Shown: positions 50,897 to 60,267, counted from the stretch's first letter. The stretch: DNA of 64,000 nt from Spirosoma endophyticum (GCF_900112365.1 NZ_FOLQ01000007.1:186001-250000), one strand, 5' to 3'. Made by a program: numbers and translations. The notes: generated from the letters alone by a model not told the origin.

Positions 50897-50924
50897 AAAC
50901 TTGGCCTTGCCAAGAATGGCATAA

Positions 50925-50972
50925 AATAAGGGCTTATAGATGACTTGTAATTAGTCACTATAAGCCCTTATT
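50925..50972. terminator. Bidirectional hairpin between the coiled-coil gene and the M56 operon
   Basis: AATAAGGGCTTATAG (50925-50939) and its exact inverse (50958-50972) form a 15-bp stem between convergent genes. Confidence 0.8.
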
Positions 50973-50987
50973 CGTTAGCGTGTGAAG

Positions 50988-52370
50988 TTATTTTGTTGTG
51001 ATGATAATCTCTGCTTTCTCTTTATTAACGTCCATACGGGCGATTTTATCAGGTGAAAGCGCCGTTATATCCCCCTCTGTAACTTCTTTTCCATCAATAA
51101 TAAAGTGCTTTATGCCTTTATACAGAGCTGCTTTTTCAGCTACTTTATCTTCCTCTAATTGAAAGTTAATCGGTAAGTTATATTGTACGTTCACCGCTTG
51201 CCCCCCTTGTTTAGCCGGTTTCCAGCGGGGCATGCTTTTTACAACACGTACCGCTTCTGCATCGGCTCCGTATCCAATACCTTTTAGAATCTGAACATCG
51301 GTAATGTCGCCTTCTTTGGTGACGATAAAACGAACGAATACTCTTCCTTCAACTTCAGCTTTTTGGGCAGCTTCGGGGTATTTCAGATTCTTTTGCATAA
51401 ACGCCCCCAGTCCTTCCATCCCACCCGGAAATTCCGGTTGATTTTCGACCACGGTATAAACTTCTCCGTCTACTTTCACCGGTTTACGGACCGACGTTTG
51501 AGCGCTGGCCTCGCTCTGAGGTTGATCGCGTTCTGATTGGGAACACATGGTTAGCAGAGCCGCCAATGGCAGCACGAGAACATAGCCGAGAAGCGCCCGG
51601 CGATGGGTCTGTGGTTTGTGTAACATAACGATACGTTGTTTAAGGGTAGATTTAGAAACAAAAGGGGTAATTAAGGCTGTCGTTGAGACGTTGAGGGCGT
51701 AGGCAACCAACTGGCGTGGGTAATCGGGTTGGGGCGTTTTCAGAACCGCCCGGTCGGCCAGAAATTCGTGTACTTCCTGTAATGCGCGTTTGTACAACCA
51801 CAACACCGGATTGAACCAGAAAGCAACCTGCACGATTTCCAGAAACAGCACGTCAGATGTGTGGTGCTGCCGGATGTGCGCTTCTTCGTGACGTAGGAGC
51901 ACGTCGGGTTCAGTGAGTGCGTCGGCATGATTCAGCACTAAATACTGTCCGAATGAAAACGATGGTGTTAGATTCAAATCTTTGGGGAGCCGAACGAGCG
52001 TATAAGCCGATTTGCGTTCGGCTGTACCTCGTTTGATGAGTCGGAAAATGGCTCGCAGATTTAATCCCAGTCGCAGACTCATGACTACTACGCCGAGCCC
52101 GTAGATTAGCCAGAACCATTGGTCCTGTGACCACGTAGCGCGTTCGCTTTTAACCGCAAATGCAGGTAATGTAATCGTGCCAACGGGTAGCGATTCAGCC
52201 GTTCCGCTCGGTAGTTCGATAAACGGCAGCGTTATTGACAGCCCTATCGACATCAGCAAGTATGCCCGGTTCAGGCTAAAAAATGTGTTCCGGCGCAGGA
52301 GCAATACGTAGCAGCCATAAAAAAGCAACAGATACAGACTGGCTGTGAGGAAGTAGGGGAGGGCGTTCAT
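50988..52370 (-). CDS. M56 (BlaR1-like) membrane peptidase with TonB C-terminal domain
   Basis: A 460-residue protein. Four membrane segments (about 5-22, 35-52, 85-105, 265-285) surround the zinc site HEEAHIRQHH, with a further EVHEFLADRAV. A TonB-type C-terminal domain (about 310-405: FMQKNLKYPEAAQKAEVEGR) replaces the penicillin-binding sensor of BlaR1. In BlaR1 the peptidase inactivates a BlaI repressor after a signal. The ATG overlaps the TGA of the upstream M56 gene (ATGA), so they are translationally coupled. The periplasmic TonB-like domain suggests sensing of, or interaction with, outer-membrane components (inference). Confidence 0.88.
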   Translation of the reverse strand: MNALPYFLTASLYLLLFYGCYVLLLRRNTFFSLNRAYLLMSIGLSITLPFIELPSGTAESLPVGTITLPAFAVKSERATWSQDQWFWLIYGLGVVVMSLRLGLNLRAIFRLIKRGTAERKSAYTLVRLPKDLNLTPSFSFGQYLVLNHADALTEPDVLLRHEEAHIRQHHTSDVLFLEIVQVAFWFNPVLWLYKRALQEVHEFLADRAVLKTPQPDYPRQLVAYALNVSTTALITPFVSKSTLKQRIVMLHKPQTHRRALLGYVLVLPLAALLTMCSQSERDQPQSEASAQTSVRKPVKVDGEVYTVVENQPEFPGGMEGLGAFMQKNLKYPEAAQKAEVEGRVFVRFIVTKEGDITDVQILKGIGYGADAEAVRVVKSMPRWKPAKQGGQAVNVQYNLPINFQLEEDKVAEKAALYKGIKHFIIDGKEVTEGDITALSPDKIARMDVNKEKAEIIITTK

Positions 52371-54361
52371 TTTTTCTTCGTGGTTGTAACAACGACGCCA
52401 TTTTTGCCTTTCTCGCCATATACAGCAGTTGCTGACTCACCCTTCAATACGTTGATATTCAGAATATCTTTTGGGCTAACTTTATCCAGAGGCCTGGGTG
52501 CATCCTTTGCTATTACAACGCTATCAATGATATAAAGCGGTTGGGGGCCTAACTCACCTAAAGGGCCTCTACCACGTATTGTTACGGCAGCGGTCGGTTT
52601 TGGCATCAAACCTGACTGAGGTAAGGTATCTGCTTTGAAGGAGCTAGCAGGCACGGATACTTTGGTCATTGTCAGGTATGGCTGGTTTGGGTAATTTGCA
52701 TCCCGCATGGTCGGAAACTCACCAATCAGACTGCCGGTCGGTTTGAAAATAGCTGGATCAACCTGCCCCGTTCGTTTGTCTACTTTCTTTTCCAGTGAAA
52801 ACTGAATGGGGATCTGATACCGAACTGCGACCGTCTTCCCATTTTGGGTAGCTGGAATCCACTTAGGCATCTGACTAACGACTCGGATCGCTTCCTCCTC
52901 ACAGCCACCACCCAGTCGCTTTATATTCTTATTGACCTTCACATCGCCGATGGTTCCTGTTGGTTGTATAGTAAACATGACATATACATCTCCCTGAATA
53001 TCAGTGGCCTTAGCCTTAGTAGGATAGCGAAGGTTTTGGGCTACATACTGCATAAGCCCTATTATGCCAGTTGGGAAAACGGCTGGTTCTTCGACCGCCG
53101 TAAGTACCTTTCCATGAACAGTATCTGATGTTGGTGGTGTTCTGACAGGCATAGCAGGATTTAGCTTGATTGCTTTATAAACTGCTGATGCACCCATCGG
53201 AGGAAGCTCGTCCTGTAGATTCGGCGTTAGCCTGGGGCTTAACGTTAACTGATTTTTTTGAGCGCGATGGCTCAATGCTTTCAGTAGCAAAATGTCTGTG
53301 CGATACCCGATATGGCTATAAGCCAGCGTAGCAGAAACAGAGACGTTCTCTAGCTTGTAAAATCCATTCTGGTCGGTTGGCGTACCCTCGCCTGTATTGG
53401 CAATCACCACGTTCGCGCCCGGCAACGCCTTTCCGTCCACGTTAGTCACTCGCCCCGATACGGTGATCGTCTCTTCTGTTACCTGACCCACGACCGCTGC
53501 AATCTCTTCCCGCGCGGTGGTCATGGCTAACAGCCCAAACGCGAGTGGAAGCACTAGTACGTATTTGCCCAAGGCCCAGCGGTTCGTGGCTCTCTGGTGC
53601 AACATCAAAATACGCTGCTTTAAAAGCGACGGATTGAAAAAGCCATTGGTCAACGTATCGGTTTGAGCACCAAACGTATACTCGACCAGAAAACGGGCGT
53701 AAACCGTAGGGTGACTGGCTTGTTTATCGGCCAGAAACTCGTGTACCTGACGTAGCATTCGGTCGATTAACCACAGCGACGGGCTTACCCAGAACACAGC
53801 TCGCAACAAGGCCAGGGCCAGTACGTCGACGCTGTGTCCCTGGCGAATGTGTACCAGCTCATGCCGGAGAATCAGCTCATTATGAACATCTTCTGGGCTA
53901 AGAACCAAATACCGGAAAAAGGAAAAGGTGGGTGTTGACGCTTCCGATCCGCTTGACATGGGCGCCTGAATCAGTACGTAATCGTCGTACACTTGCCGAG
54001 GTGATTTCTGAATAAATCGTAACAGGCGTCCAACCCGAATCGCCAGACGCAGCAGCAACGCAAACGCAATGAATCCGTAAGCGAGCAACGCGATTTGCTC
54101 CCAGTCGGGGCCTGTTTCGACGGGCATGGTAGCGATCGCCGTCACGGGTAAGGCAATGACACCCACGGGCACCGGCCAGTCGGCCTCGACGGTTTGCGCG
54201 GGCAGACTCGTTAATGGCAAGATCAGCGACAGGATGACCGAGGCCAGTAAATACGCCCGATTCAACGTAAAAAACGTATGCCGACGTAGTAGTAACCAGT
54301 AACAACTCACAAACAGCAAGCCGTAGAGGTTAGCTTTCAGGATGTAATCGAGGGCGTTCAT
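52367..54361 (-). CDS. M56 (BlaR1-like) peptidase fused to carboxypeptidase-regulatory, TonB and plug-like domains
   Basis: A 664-residue fusion. The N-terminal M56 membrane part (about 1-290) has HELVHIRQGHSVD and the conserved RQVHEFLADKQA. A carboxypeptidase-regulatory-like domain (about 297-375, TVSGRVTNVDGKALPGANVV) follows, then a TonB-type domain (about 425-525, QYVAQNLRYPTKAKATDIQG), and finally a stretch like the TonB-receptor plug (PLYIIDSVVIAKDAPRPLDK to YGEKGKNGVVVTT). These last domains normally belong to the two sides of outer-membrane transport. The start overlaps the stop of the BlaI-type gene by four bases, making a three-gene operon. Confidence 0.88.
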   Translation of the reverse strand: MNALDYILKANLYGLLFVSCYWLLLRRHTFFTLNRAYLLASVILSLILPLTSLPAQTVEADWPVPVGVIALPVTAIATMPVETGPDWEQIALLAYGFIAFALLLRLAIRVGRLLRFIQKSPRQVYDDYVLIQAPMSSGSEASTPTFSFFRYLVLSPEDVHNELILRHELVHIRQGHSVDVLALALLRAVFWVSPSLWLIDRMLRQVHEFLADKQASHPTVYARFLVEYTFGAQTDTLTNGFFNPSLLKQRILMLHQRATNRWALGKYVLVLPLAFGLLAMTTAREEIAAVVGQVTEETITVSGRVTNVDGKALPGANVVIANTGEGTPTDQNGFYKLENVSVSATLAYSHIGYRTDILLLKALSHRAQKNQLTLSPRLTPNLQDELPPMGASAVYKAIKLNPAMPVRTPPTSDTVHGKVLTAVEEPAVFPTGIIGLMQYVAQNLRYPTKAKATDIQGDVYVMFTIQPTGTIGDVKVNKNIKRLGGGCEEEAIRVVSQMPKWIPATQNGKTVAVRYQIPIQFSLEKKVDKRTGQVDPAIFKPTGSLIGEFPTMRDANYPNQPYLTMTKVSVPASSFKADTLPQSGLMPKPTAAVTIRGRGPLGELGPQPLYIIDSVVIAKDAPRPLDKVSPKDILNINVLKGESATAVYGEKGKNGVVVTTTKKK

Positions 54362-54729
54362 TGATCTTTATTTTTGTTTAGGAGCTTAATGATTTCGTCG
54401 GCTTCGTTGAGACTGATGTTTTTGTCCTGCACGAAAAACGAGACTAACTTTTTGAGCGAATTGTCGAAGTAGTTTGCCATCAGTTGTTCCGTCTGGAAGC
54501 GCCGGTATTGCTCTTCCGTAATGAGCGGGTAGTATTCGTGCGTTTTTCCGTAAGCGGTATAACCTACCAATTCCTTTTTCTCCAGAATGCGGATGATCGT
54601 TGAGACGGTATTGTAGGCAGGTTTCGGCTCGGGCAACTCGGCTAATACGTCCTTGACGAAGCCTTTCTTGAGCTGCCAAAGAACCCGCATAATCTCTTCT
54701 TCGGCCTTGGTAAGTTCGCGCACCTGCAT
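54358..54729 (-). CDS. BlaI/MecI/CopY-family transcriptional repressor
   Basis: A 123-residue winged-helix repressor: LTKAEEEIMRVLWQLKKGFV is the family opening, AYNTVSTIIRILEKKELVGY the recognition helix region, and the C-terminal dimerisation helices run to about residue 120. In BlaI-type systems the M56 peptidase partner removes the repressor from DNA. Here it is the first gene of the operon with two M56 genes (4-bp ATGA overlaps). Two copies of ACTAAnnnnTTAGT just upstream (54769-54802) are the probable operator, giving autoregulation. Confidence 0.92.
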   Translation of the reverse strand: MQVRELTKAEEEIMRVLWQLKKGFVKDVLAELPEPKPAYNTVSTIIRILEKKELVGYTAYGKTHEYYPLITEEQYRRFQTEQLMANYFDNSLKKLVSFFVQDKNISLNEADEIIKLLNKNKDQ

Positions 54730-54768
54730 GATTTCTGTAGTGATTGTAAAATGATGAACGAATGTATG

Positions 54769-54802
54769 ACTAATGATTTAGTTTTACAACTAATTTATTA
54801 GT
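54769..54802. promoter_or_regulatory. Double operator for the BlaI-type repressor
   Basis: ACTAATGATTTAGT (54769-54782) and ACTAATTTATTAGT (54789-54802) are two copies of ACTAA-N4-TTAGT repeated exactly 20 bp apart, 40-75 bp upstream of the repressor start. BlaI/MecI proteins bind dyads of this general kind as dimers. The spacing places both sites on one face of the DNA. Confidence 0.65.
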
Positions 54803-54813
54803 TAATAGGTTTA

Positions 54814-54849
54814 AAAAAAACAGTCAGCTACTTAGCTGACTGTTTTTTT
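54814..54849 (-). terminator. Terminator of the GH39 gene
   Basis: AAAAAAACAGTCAGCT and AGCTGACTGTTTTTTT form a 16-bp stem-loop with a 4-base loop. On the minus strand it ends in a T-run, 51 bp after the GH39 stop codon, and it insulates the BlaI operator from that gene. Confidence 0.85.
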
Positions 54850-54899
54850 GCTAAATAAAAGGCGCAATTAATCCTCTACTACGTCTGATTTATAGCCTA

Positions 54900-56621
54900 T
54901 TACTCCCAGGAAAATTTCAGCAAGGATACGCCCTGGCGTGGTAGGTCGAAGGTAAGGGTTGCTTTACCGTCTTTTGCCGTAATCCATTCGGGTGAGGTGA
55001 GCAGCTGCAGTTGCCCGGCCTTTTCCAGGTCGGCTATTTGCTCAGGTGTGGGCGTTTTTGGGGAGCCCATTTTTTTCCAGGCTTCATACGAATTACTGAA
55101 CTGCTTATCGATGCGATAATGCTGAAGGAGAACGCGCTGATTGGGCAGCCCCTCTACCTGAACGGAAATGGGCGCATCAGGAGCCGGTACGTTGTCATCA
55201 TGATAATTCCAGACCATTATGGCGGCCGTTTTAGCATCTTTACTGGCCAGGGCATTGATGTCGGCTTCGGCGCGCACACTCTGATCCCGAACACGGATAT
55301 AATCGTAAGCAAGCCCATTTTTTACGTCGGCCCGATTCCCCTGCATCATCCCGAACATGCGAAATACGCTCAACACGGGCTTGTCAACGCCATTGGTGGC
55401 CAGGTCGCGGAACCCTCTGAACCAGGCCTGATCTTCGAACTCAAACGCCCAGGTAACGGCTCCTGCCAGATTTACACCGCGCGCAGCCGCCAGATCATAC
55501 TTGCGCGCAAACGAAGCGGCCGTGTAACTCGAATACATCGTACCATTTCGATACGCATTTTGCGGACTCAAATCTTCTGAGCAGGCGGCACAGCCTTCCG
55601 GGTCCGATTCGCCAATGATGATGGGTAGATTTTTCAGGCTGGGGTAGGAGGCCACAATTTCAAACCCCTTGTCGATGTCGCGTAGTTGGGTTCCCATATT
55701 CATCTGCACATGGCCATCAACCAGTTTTGGCGCTCCTTTAGCGTGAAAAGTGATAAAATCAATGGGAGTGCCGGTTTTGCCAGTCGCATAATTCTTGCCG
55801 TTTACAACATGATCCATAAACGCCTTGAAGAAAACCGGTGAATTGCCACCGCCGGGGCCGGTCACTTCTGGCCCGCCCACTTTGGCCGTTGGCAACGCCC
55901 GCTTGACCGCATCGGCCGTGTAGTCGTACAATTTGATGTATTCGTCAACGGTGCCTTTCCAGTAGCTGATGTTCGGTTCGTTCCACAGTTCCCAATACCA
56001 GCTTTCCACTTCTTTCTGCCCATACCGGCCAATGGAGTGCTTCACCCACTGATAGACCAGTTCACTCCATTTTTGATAATCTTTGGGCGGATACGCCCAA
56101 CCCGTGTAAATATCGTTGTAATTATCGCCGGGTTTCCAGTAATGCCGGTAAGGTTGCGGCTTGGTCGACATTGCTTCGGGCATAAACCCGATTTGTGCAA
56201 TGGGCTTCATTCCCCGCTGAATATACGTGTCGAAAATCTTGTCGATAATGGTCCAGTTGTAAATGGGATTGCCTTTGCTATCTTCGGTATAGGCGTTGGT
56301 TGACCCCCATTTCAGCGCTGCCGTTCCATCCCCCGTTACCAGCAGACTATGCACCCTGACATTGACGGGTACCTTGCTTAACTGTGAGATTTCAGTAAGC
56401 AGTTTTTGCCCATCCTTCATGTAAGTATAGTTTGGCTCATCGTAGCCAAACCAGGCCCATATGGGTTTAAGCGGGCCTTTGCTTTTGCCCAGATCCACCT
56501 GAATCGTTACGGGCTTGGGTGGACTCGACTGCGCCAGGCAAGTTGGGCTAGCTAGTAAATTGAACGCACATAGACTGAGCACTGAGGTCTTCAGCCAGGA
56601 AATAGAATTACGTTGACTCAT
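54900..56621 (-). CDS. Secreted GH39-type glycoside hydrolase (beta-xylosidase-like)
   Basis: A 573-residue protein with a signal peptide (1-30, ending CLAQS). The TIM barrel (about 45-420) contains WAWFGYDEPNYTYMKDGQKL at its start, a WELWNEPN motif with acid/base Glu215, and IIGESDPEG with the candidate nucleophile Glu338. A beta-sandwich (about 440-573) closes the protein. GH39 enzymes release xylose or uronic acids from oligosaccharides with retention of configuration. The exact substrate cannot be told from sequence. It is a single gene with its own terminator. Confidence 0.83.
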   Translation of the reverse strand: MSQRNSISWLKTSVLSLCAFNLLASPTCLAQSSPPKPVTIQVDLGKSKGPLKPIWAWFGYDEPNYTYMKDGQKLLTEISQLSKVPVNVRVHSLLVTGDGTAALKWGSTNAYTEDSKGNPIYNWTIIDKIFDTYIQRGMKPIAQIGFMPEAMSTKPQPYRHYWKPGDNYNDIYTGWAYPPKDYQKWSELVYQWVKHSIGRYGQKEVESWYWELWNEPNISYWKGTVDEYIKLYDYTADAVKRALPTAKVGGPEVTGPGGGNSPVFFKAFMDHVVNGKNYATGKTGTPIDFITFHAKGAPKLVDGHVQMNMGTQLRDIDKGFEIVASYPSLKNLPIIIGESDPEGCAACSEDLSPQNAYRNGTMYSSYTAASFARKYDLAAARGVNLAGAVTWAFEFEDQAWFRGFRDLATNGVDKPVLSVFRMFGMMQGNRADVKNGLAYDYIRVRDQSVRAEADINALASKDAKTAAIMVWNYHDDNVPAPDAPISVQVEGLPNQRVLLQHYRIDKQFSNSYEAWKKMGSPKTPTPEQIADLEKAGQLQLLTSPEWITAKDGKATLTFDLPRQGVSLLKFSWE

Positions 56622-56793
56622 AAATGAAGTAAGTGGCTATAGGGTCAAGGCTGGTTTGGGGTTACATCTACTCTGTTGCGCCAAATTCGGAACTTATGCC
56701 GGTTTAAATGGCCTATAACGAAGTAGGGCCTATACCAACTAACTTTTACTTGGGTAATTGTGCAGAAAGTTATAATACTGTTTTGATAGTTTT

Positions 56794-56879
56794 TGCATAT
56801 TACCCCCAACCCCCTAAAGGGGGCTCAGCTCGACTATTATCAACCTGAGCCCCCTTCAGGGGGTTGGGGGTAATATGCA
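56794..56879. repeat. Large palindrome with ACCCCCAACCCCCT arms
   Basis: Arms of 35 bp (56794-56828 and 56845-56879, one mismatch) read TGCATATTACCCCCAACC into CCCCTAAAGGGGGCTCAG and back. A smaller CCCCCTnnAGGGGG palindrome is nested in each arm. It lies in the 320-bp gap between the divergent GH39 and nitronate monooxygenase genes. In the rest of that gap (56622-56793) I see nothing definite. Confidence 0.85.
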
Positions 56880-56941
56880 GTAATTAGTATAACGTGACTA
56901 AAAACCAGACTGAATCGCCCATTCCTATAACGCAGTATATA

Positions 56942-58018
56942 ATGAAGACCTGGCCAGATAATCGTATTCAAACTCTCTTTGGCATTGAGTTACCCATTAT
57001 TCTGGCGCCCATGGCCGGGCCGGTTTTATCGGACATGGTCATTGCCGTTGCTGAAGCGGGTGGACTTGGATCGCTGCCCTGTGCGTTGCTGAATGCCGAA
57101 CAGATACGTAGTGAACTTAACCTTATCCGGCAACGTACTGCCCGGCCCATTAACCTTAATTTCTTCTGCCACAAACCACCCAAAATTGACGCAAATCGTG
57201 AGAATGAATGGCGAAAGCGTCTGGCCCCTTATTACCTTGAACTGGGCGTTGACCCCAAAGCGCCCATTCCAATGTCCAACCGTACGCCATTTGATGCCGC
57301 TATGTGCGATCTGGTGGAAGAGTTTAAACCAGAAGTGGTCAGTTTCCATTTCGGTCTTCCCCATAGAAAACTGCTGGATCGCGTTGCTGCAACGGGCGCT
57401 AAAATTATATCATCAGCAACATCGGTAGAAGAAGCCATTTGGCTTGAGCAGGAAGGTTGCGACGCCATTATTGCCCAGGGCGCCGAAGCGGGTGGTCATC
57501 AGGCTACGTTTCTACGTGATGATATTTCCCGGCAGATCGGCACCATGGCACTTGTGCCGCAGGTAGTCGATGCGGTGAACGTACCGGTTATTGCTGCCGG
57601 AGGCATTGGCGATGCGCGCGGTATTGTGGCTGCCTTTGCGCTGGGCGCTTCGGCTGTGCAACTGGGCACGGCTTACCTCTTCTGCCCGGAAGCAAAACTG
57701 CCGCCAATTCATCGGGAAGCCCTGCGAAAGGCGAAGAGCGATGATACGGTACTCACCAATGTATTTACGGGTCGTCCGGCGCGGGGCATTGTGAATCGGC
57801 TTATTCGGGAAGTTGGACCCATGTCTGACGTAGCACCAGAGTTTCCGCTGGCGGGTGGCGCCCTTGCTCCCTTGCGATTTAAATCTGAACCTACCGGATC
57901 GGGCGATTTTATGTCACTCTGGTCGGGACAGGCGGCTGCTTTAGGTCGTGAGCTGCCTGCTGGCGAATTAACTAAACTACTTGCCGAAGAAACGTTGGCT
58001 AAACTTGCCGCTTGTTAG
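56942..58018 (+). CDS. Nitronate monooxygenase (2-nitropropane dioxygenase family)
   Basis: About 358 residues from ATG 56942 (MKTWPDNRIQTLFGIELPII); a GTG at 56894 is in frame but lies close to the palindrome and adds a non-conserved tail. The FMN barrel shows PIILAPMAG, AQGAEAGGHQATF with the active-site histidine, AAGGIGDARGIVAAFALGAS and LGTAYLFCPEA. The family oxidises alkyl nitronates with O2 to carbonyl compounds and nitrite. It is monocistronic, with a 147-bp gap before the next gene. Confidence 0.9.
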   Translation: MKTWPDNRIQTLFGIELPIILAPMAGPVLSDMVIAVAEAGGLGSLPCALLNAEQIRSELNLIRQRTARPINLNFFCHKPPKIDANRENEWRKRLAPYYLELGVDPKAPIPMSNRTPFDAAMCDLVEEFKPEVVSFHFGLPHRKLLDRVAATGAKIISSATSVEEAIWLEQEGCDAIIAQGAEAGGHQATFLRDDISRQIGTMALVPQVVDAVNVPVIAAGGIGDARGIVAAFALGASAVQLGTAYLFCPEAKLPPIHREALRKAKSDDTVLTNVFTGRPARGIVNRLIREVGPMSDVAPEFPLAGGALAPLRFKSEPTGSGDFMSLWSGQAAALGRELPAGELTKLLAEETLAKLAAC

Positions 58019-58119
58019 GCTGAAATCATCGCGATTTCATAAAATTCCTAGCTGTAGTATTCGATAAGAAAATGGGCGTTATTGACCCATCCGTGTCTCT
58101 GTAAACAATTCTTGTTATT

Positions 58120-58127
58120 TAATTTTG
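58120..58127 (+). promoter_or_regulatory. Bacteroidota -7 element TAATTTTG
   Basis: TAATTTTG fits TAnnTTTG and lies 38 bp before the ATG at 58166. No convincing -33 element is seen. Confidence 0.45.
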
Positions 58128-58165
58128 CCAAATTACTTACAACCTAACTAGTCATCAACACACGT

Positions 58166-60097
58166 ATGAAACTCAATACGTATCAATTGATTAGCAAACA
58201 GCAAAAAACGATGGGCCTTGTCCTATGCCTGTTGCTGTCTTTGCTGTTGCACAAAGTAGCCGCTCAGGGGCCGCAGGTGAATAAAGAAGATTCGATCTAC
58301 GTCCGGGAAAACTATACCAAAATGGAGCGGATGATTCCCATGCGCGACGGGGTGAAGCTATTTACGTCGATCTACGTACCGAAAAACACCGATCAGAAAT
58401 ACCCGATCATGCTGGATCGCACGCCCTATAACGTAGCGCCCTACGGTGAGGATAAATACAAAACATCCATCGGCCCGTCGATGCTCTTTGCGCGGGATGG
58501 GTATATCATTGTCTATCAGGATGTTCGTGGCCGGTATATGTCGGAGGGAGACTTTGTGGCGGTAAAGCCATACATTCCCAACAAGAAAAAGAAAACCGAC
58601 GTTGACGAAAGTTCTGATACGTACGATACCATTGAGTGGCTACTCAAAAACATTCCGAACAACAACGGGAAGGTTGGTACGTGGGGCATTTCGGCACCCG
58701 GTTTTTACACGACTGAAACCCTGCTCGATGCGCACCCGGCCCTGAAAGCCGTTTCGCCACAGGCGCCCGTAACGGACTGGTTCATGGGCGACGACCGGCA
58801 CCACAACGGCGCTTTCTTTCTGATGGGAACGTTCGCTTTTCTTTCCTCCTATGGTCAGCCCCGGCCTGTACCCACACCCAAGAATAGCCCTGGTTATTCG
58901 GCTTACGGTACGCCTAGTGGTTACGAGTTTTATATGAATCTAGGACCAATCAAAAACGCCAACGAAACCATTTTCAAAGGAAAGAATGCGATTTGGAATG
59001 AGATGATGGACCACGATACGTACGATGAATTCTGGCAGGCCCGTACGCCCGTGCCGCATCTCAAGAACATCAAACCCGCCGTCATGACCGTAGGGGGCTG
59101 GTTCGATCAGGAGGATCTGTATGGCCCGCTGAAAGTCTACGCGGGTATCGAACGTAACAACCCAAAGTCGCCGAATTCATTGATTATGGGGCCGTGGATT
59201 CATGGTGGCTGGTCGCGGTCAACGGGGGAAGCGTTGGGGAATATTCGCTTCGATTCGAAGACGGCCCCATTTTATCGGGAAACGATCGAATTTCCATTTT
59301 TTGGCCATTACCTGAAAGACAAACCCGATCCGCAACTGCCGAAAGCCTACATTTTTGAGACCGGCACCAACCAATGGAAAAAGTACGATCAGTGGCCGCC
59401 CAAAACAGCGCAGGAGAAAAAACTGTACTTCCATCCGAACGGAAAGCTATCGTTTGATGTCCCCACGACTAGTCCAACCCCATTTGACGAGTATGTGAGC
59501 GACCCTAAAAAGCCTGTGCCCTACACAGCCGAAATTAGGAACATTCGGGGCAGCGATTTTATGTACGAAGACCAGCGTTTTGCCGCGTCTCGACCCGACG
59601 TCATGGTTTATGAATCCGATACGTTGACCGAAGATGTGACCATATCGGGTAGCGTAATGGCCGATCTGTTTGTGTCTACGACGGGCACAGATGCCGATTT
59701 TGTGGTCAAGCTTATCGATATGTACCCCGGTAATGCTCCGAACAATAGTCCCATTGCGGGCACAAAAATGGGTGGTTTTCAACTACTGGTGCGGGGCGAA
59801 GTCATGCGGGCCAAATTCCGGAACAGCTTCTCGAAACCCGAACCGATGAAGCCCGGTGAGGTTACGGAGGTGAAGTTCGATATGCAGGATGCGGCTCACA
59901 CGTTCAAAAAAGGCCACAAAATGATGGTGCAGGTCCAAAGCTCCTGGTTCCCGCTGGTTGACCGCAATCCGCAGAAATTTGTGAATATCTATCAGGCTAC
60001 CGAAGCCGACTTCCAGAAGGCTACGCACCGGGTTTATTTTTCTCCCCAACAGCCATCCAGCGTGATGGTAAGCATCATCAAAAAAGACCCGAATTAA
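58166..60097 (+). CDS. CocE/NonD-family hydrolase (X-Pro dipeptidyl-peptidase S15-like)
   Basis: A 643-residue secreted enzyme. A hydrophobic segment (about 16-32) acts as signal. The alpha/beta-hydrolase domain (about 45-400) begins MIPMRDGVKLFTSIYVPKNT and has the nucleophile Ser176 in GTWGISAPG, a variant of GxSxG, with the catalytic His probably in GPWIHGGWSR. The C-terminal jelly-roll domain (about 430-640) is typical of the X-Pro-peptidase/CocE group. Members hydrolyse esters, amides such as beta-lactam or glutaryl side chains, or X-Pro dipeptides. The substrate is open. A strong terminator follows. Confidence 0.9.
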   Translation: MKLNTYQLISKQQKTMGLVLCLLLSLLLHKVAAQGPQVNKEDSIYVRENYTKMERMIPMRDGVKLFTSIYVPKNTDQKYPIMLDRTPYNVAPYGEDKYKTSIGPSMLFARDGYIIVYQDVRGRYMSEGDFVAVKPYIPNKKKKTDVDESSDTYDTIEWLLKNIPNNNGKVGTWGISAPGFYTTETLLDAHPALKAVSPQAPVTDWFMGDDRHHNGAFFLMGTFAFLSSYGQPRPVPTPKNSPGYSAYGTPSGYEFYMNLGPIKNANETIFKGKNAIWNEMMDHDTYDEFWQARTPVPHLKNIKPAVMTVGGWFDQEDLYGPLKVYAGIERNNPKSPNSLIMGPWIHGGWSRSTGEALGNIRFDSKTAPFYRETIEFPFFGHYLKDKPDPQLPKAYIFETGTNQWKKYDQWPPKTAQEKKLYFHPNGKLSFDVPTTSPTPFDEYVSDPKKPVPYTAEIRNIRGSDFMYEDQRFAASRPDVMVYESDTLTEDVTISGSVMADLFVSTTGTDADFVVKLIDMYPGNAPNNSPIAGTKMGGFQLLVRGEVMRAKFRNSFSKPEPMKPGEVTEVKFDMQDAAHTFKKGHKMMVQVQSSWFPLVDRNPQKFVNIYQATEADFQKATHRVYFSPQQPSSVMVSIIKKDPN

Positions 60098-60134
60098 CAT
60101 CTCTGCGACTCAATACGTAGCGGTTTTTTAGTTG

Positions 60135-60179
60135 ACACCTCTCCGGTCAGTAAAATCTTTTTACTGACCGGAGAGGTGT
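60135..60179. terminator. Strong 21-bp stem terminator
   Basis: ACACCTCTCCGGTCAGTAAA begins the left arm (60135-60155), and its exact inverse lies at 60159-60179 with a loop of only three bases, followed by T-rich sequence. It ends the CocE-type gene. Confidence 0.88.
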
Positions 60180-60267
60180 TTGTTTTAGCCAATATTTATC
60201 TCCTCCTATAAATTAGGCTATCTAATAACCAAACAGGCATAGCGTATGGACATTTAATGTATAGCGT

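Noticed and set aside
50988..54729. Beta-lactamase resistance operon
   Set aside because: There is a BlaI-type repressor and M56 peptidases, but no beta-lactamase and no penicillin-binding sensor domain.
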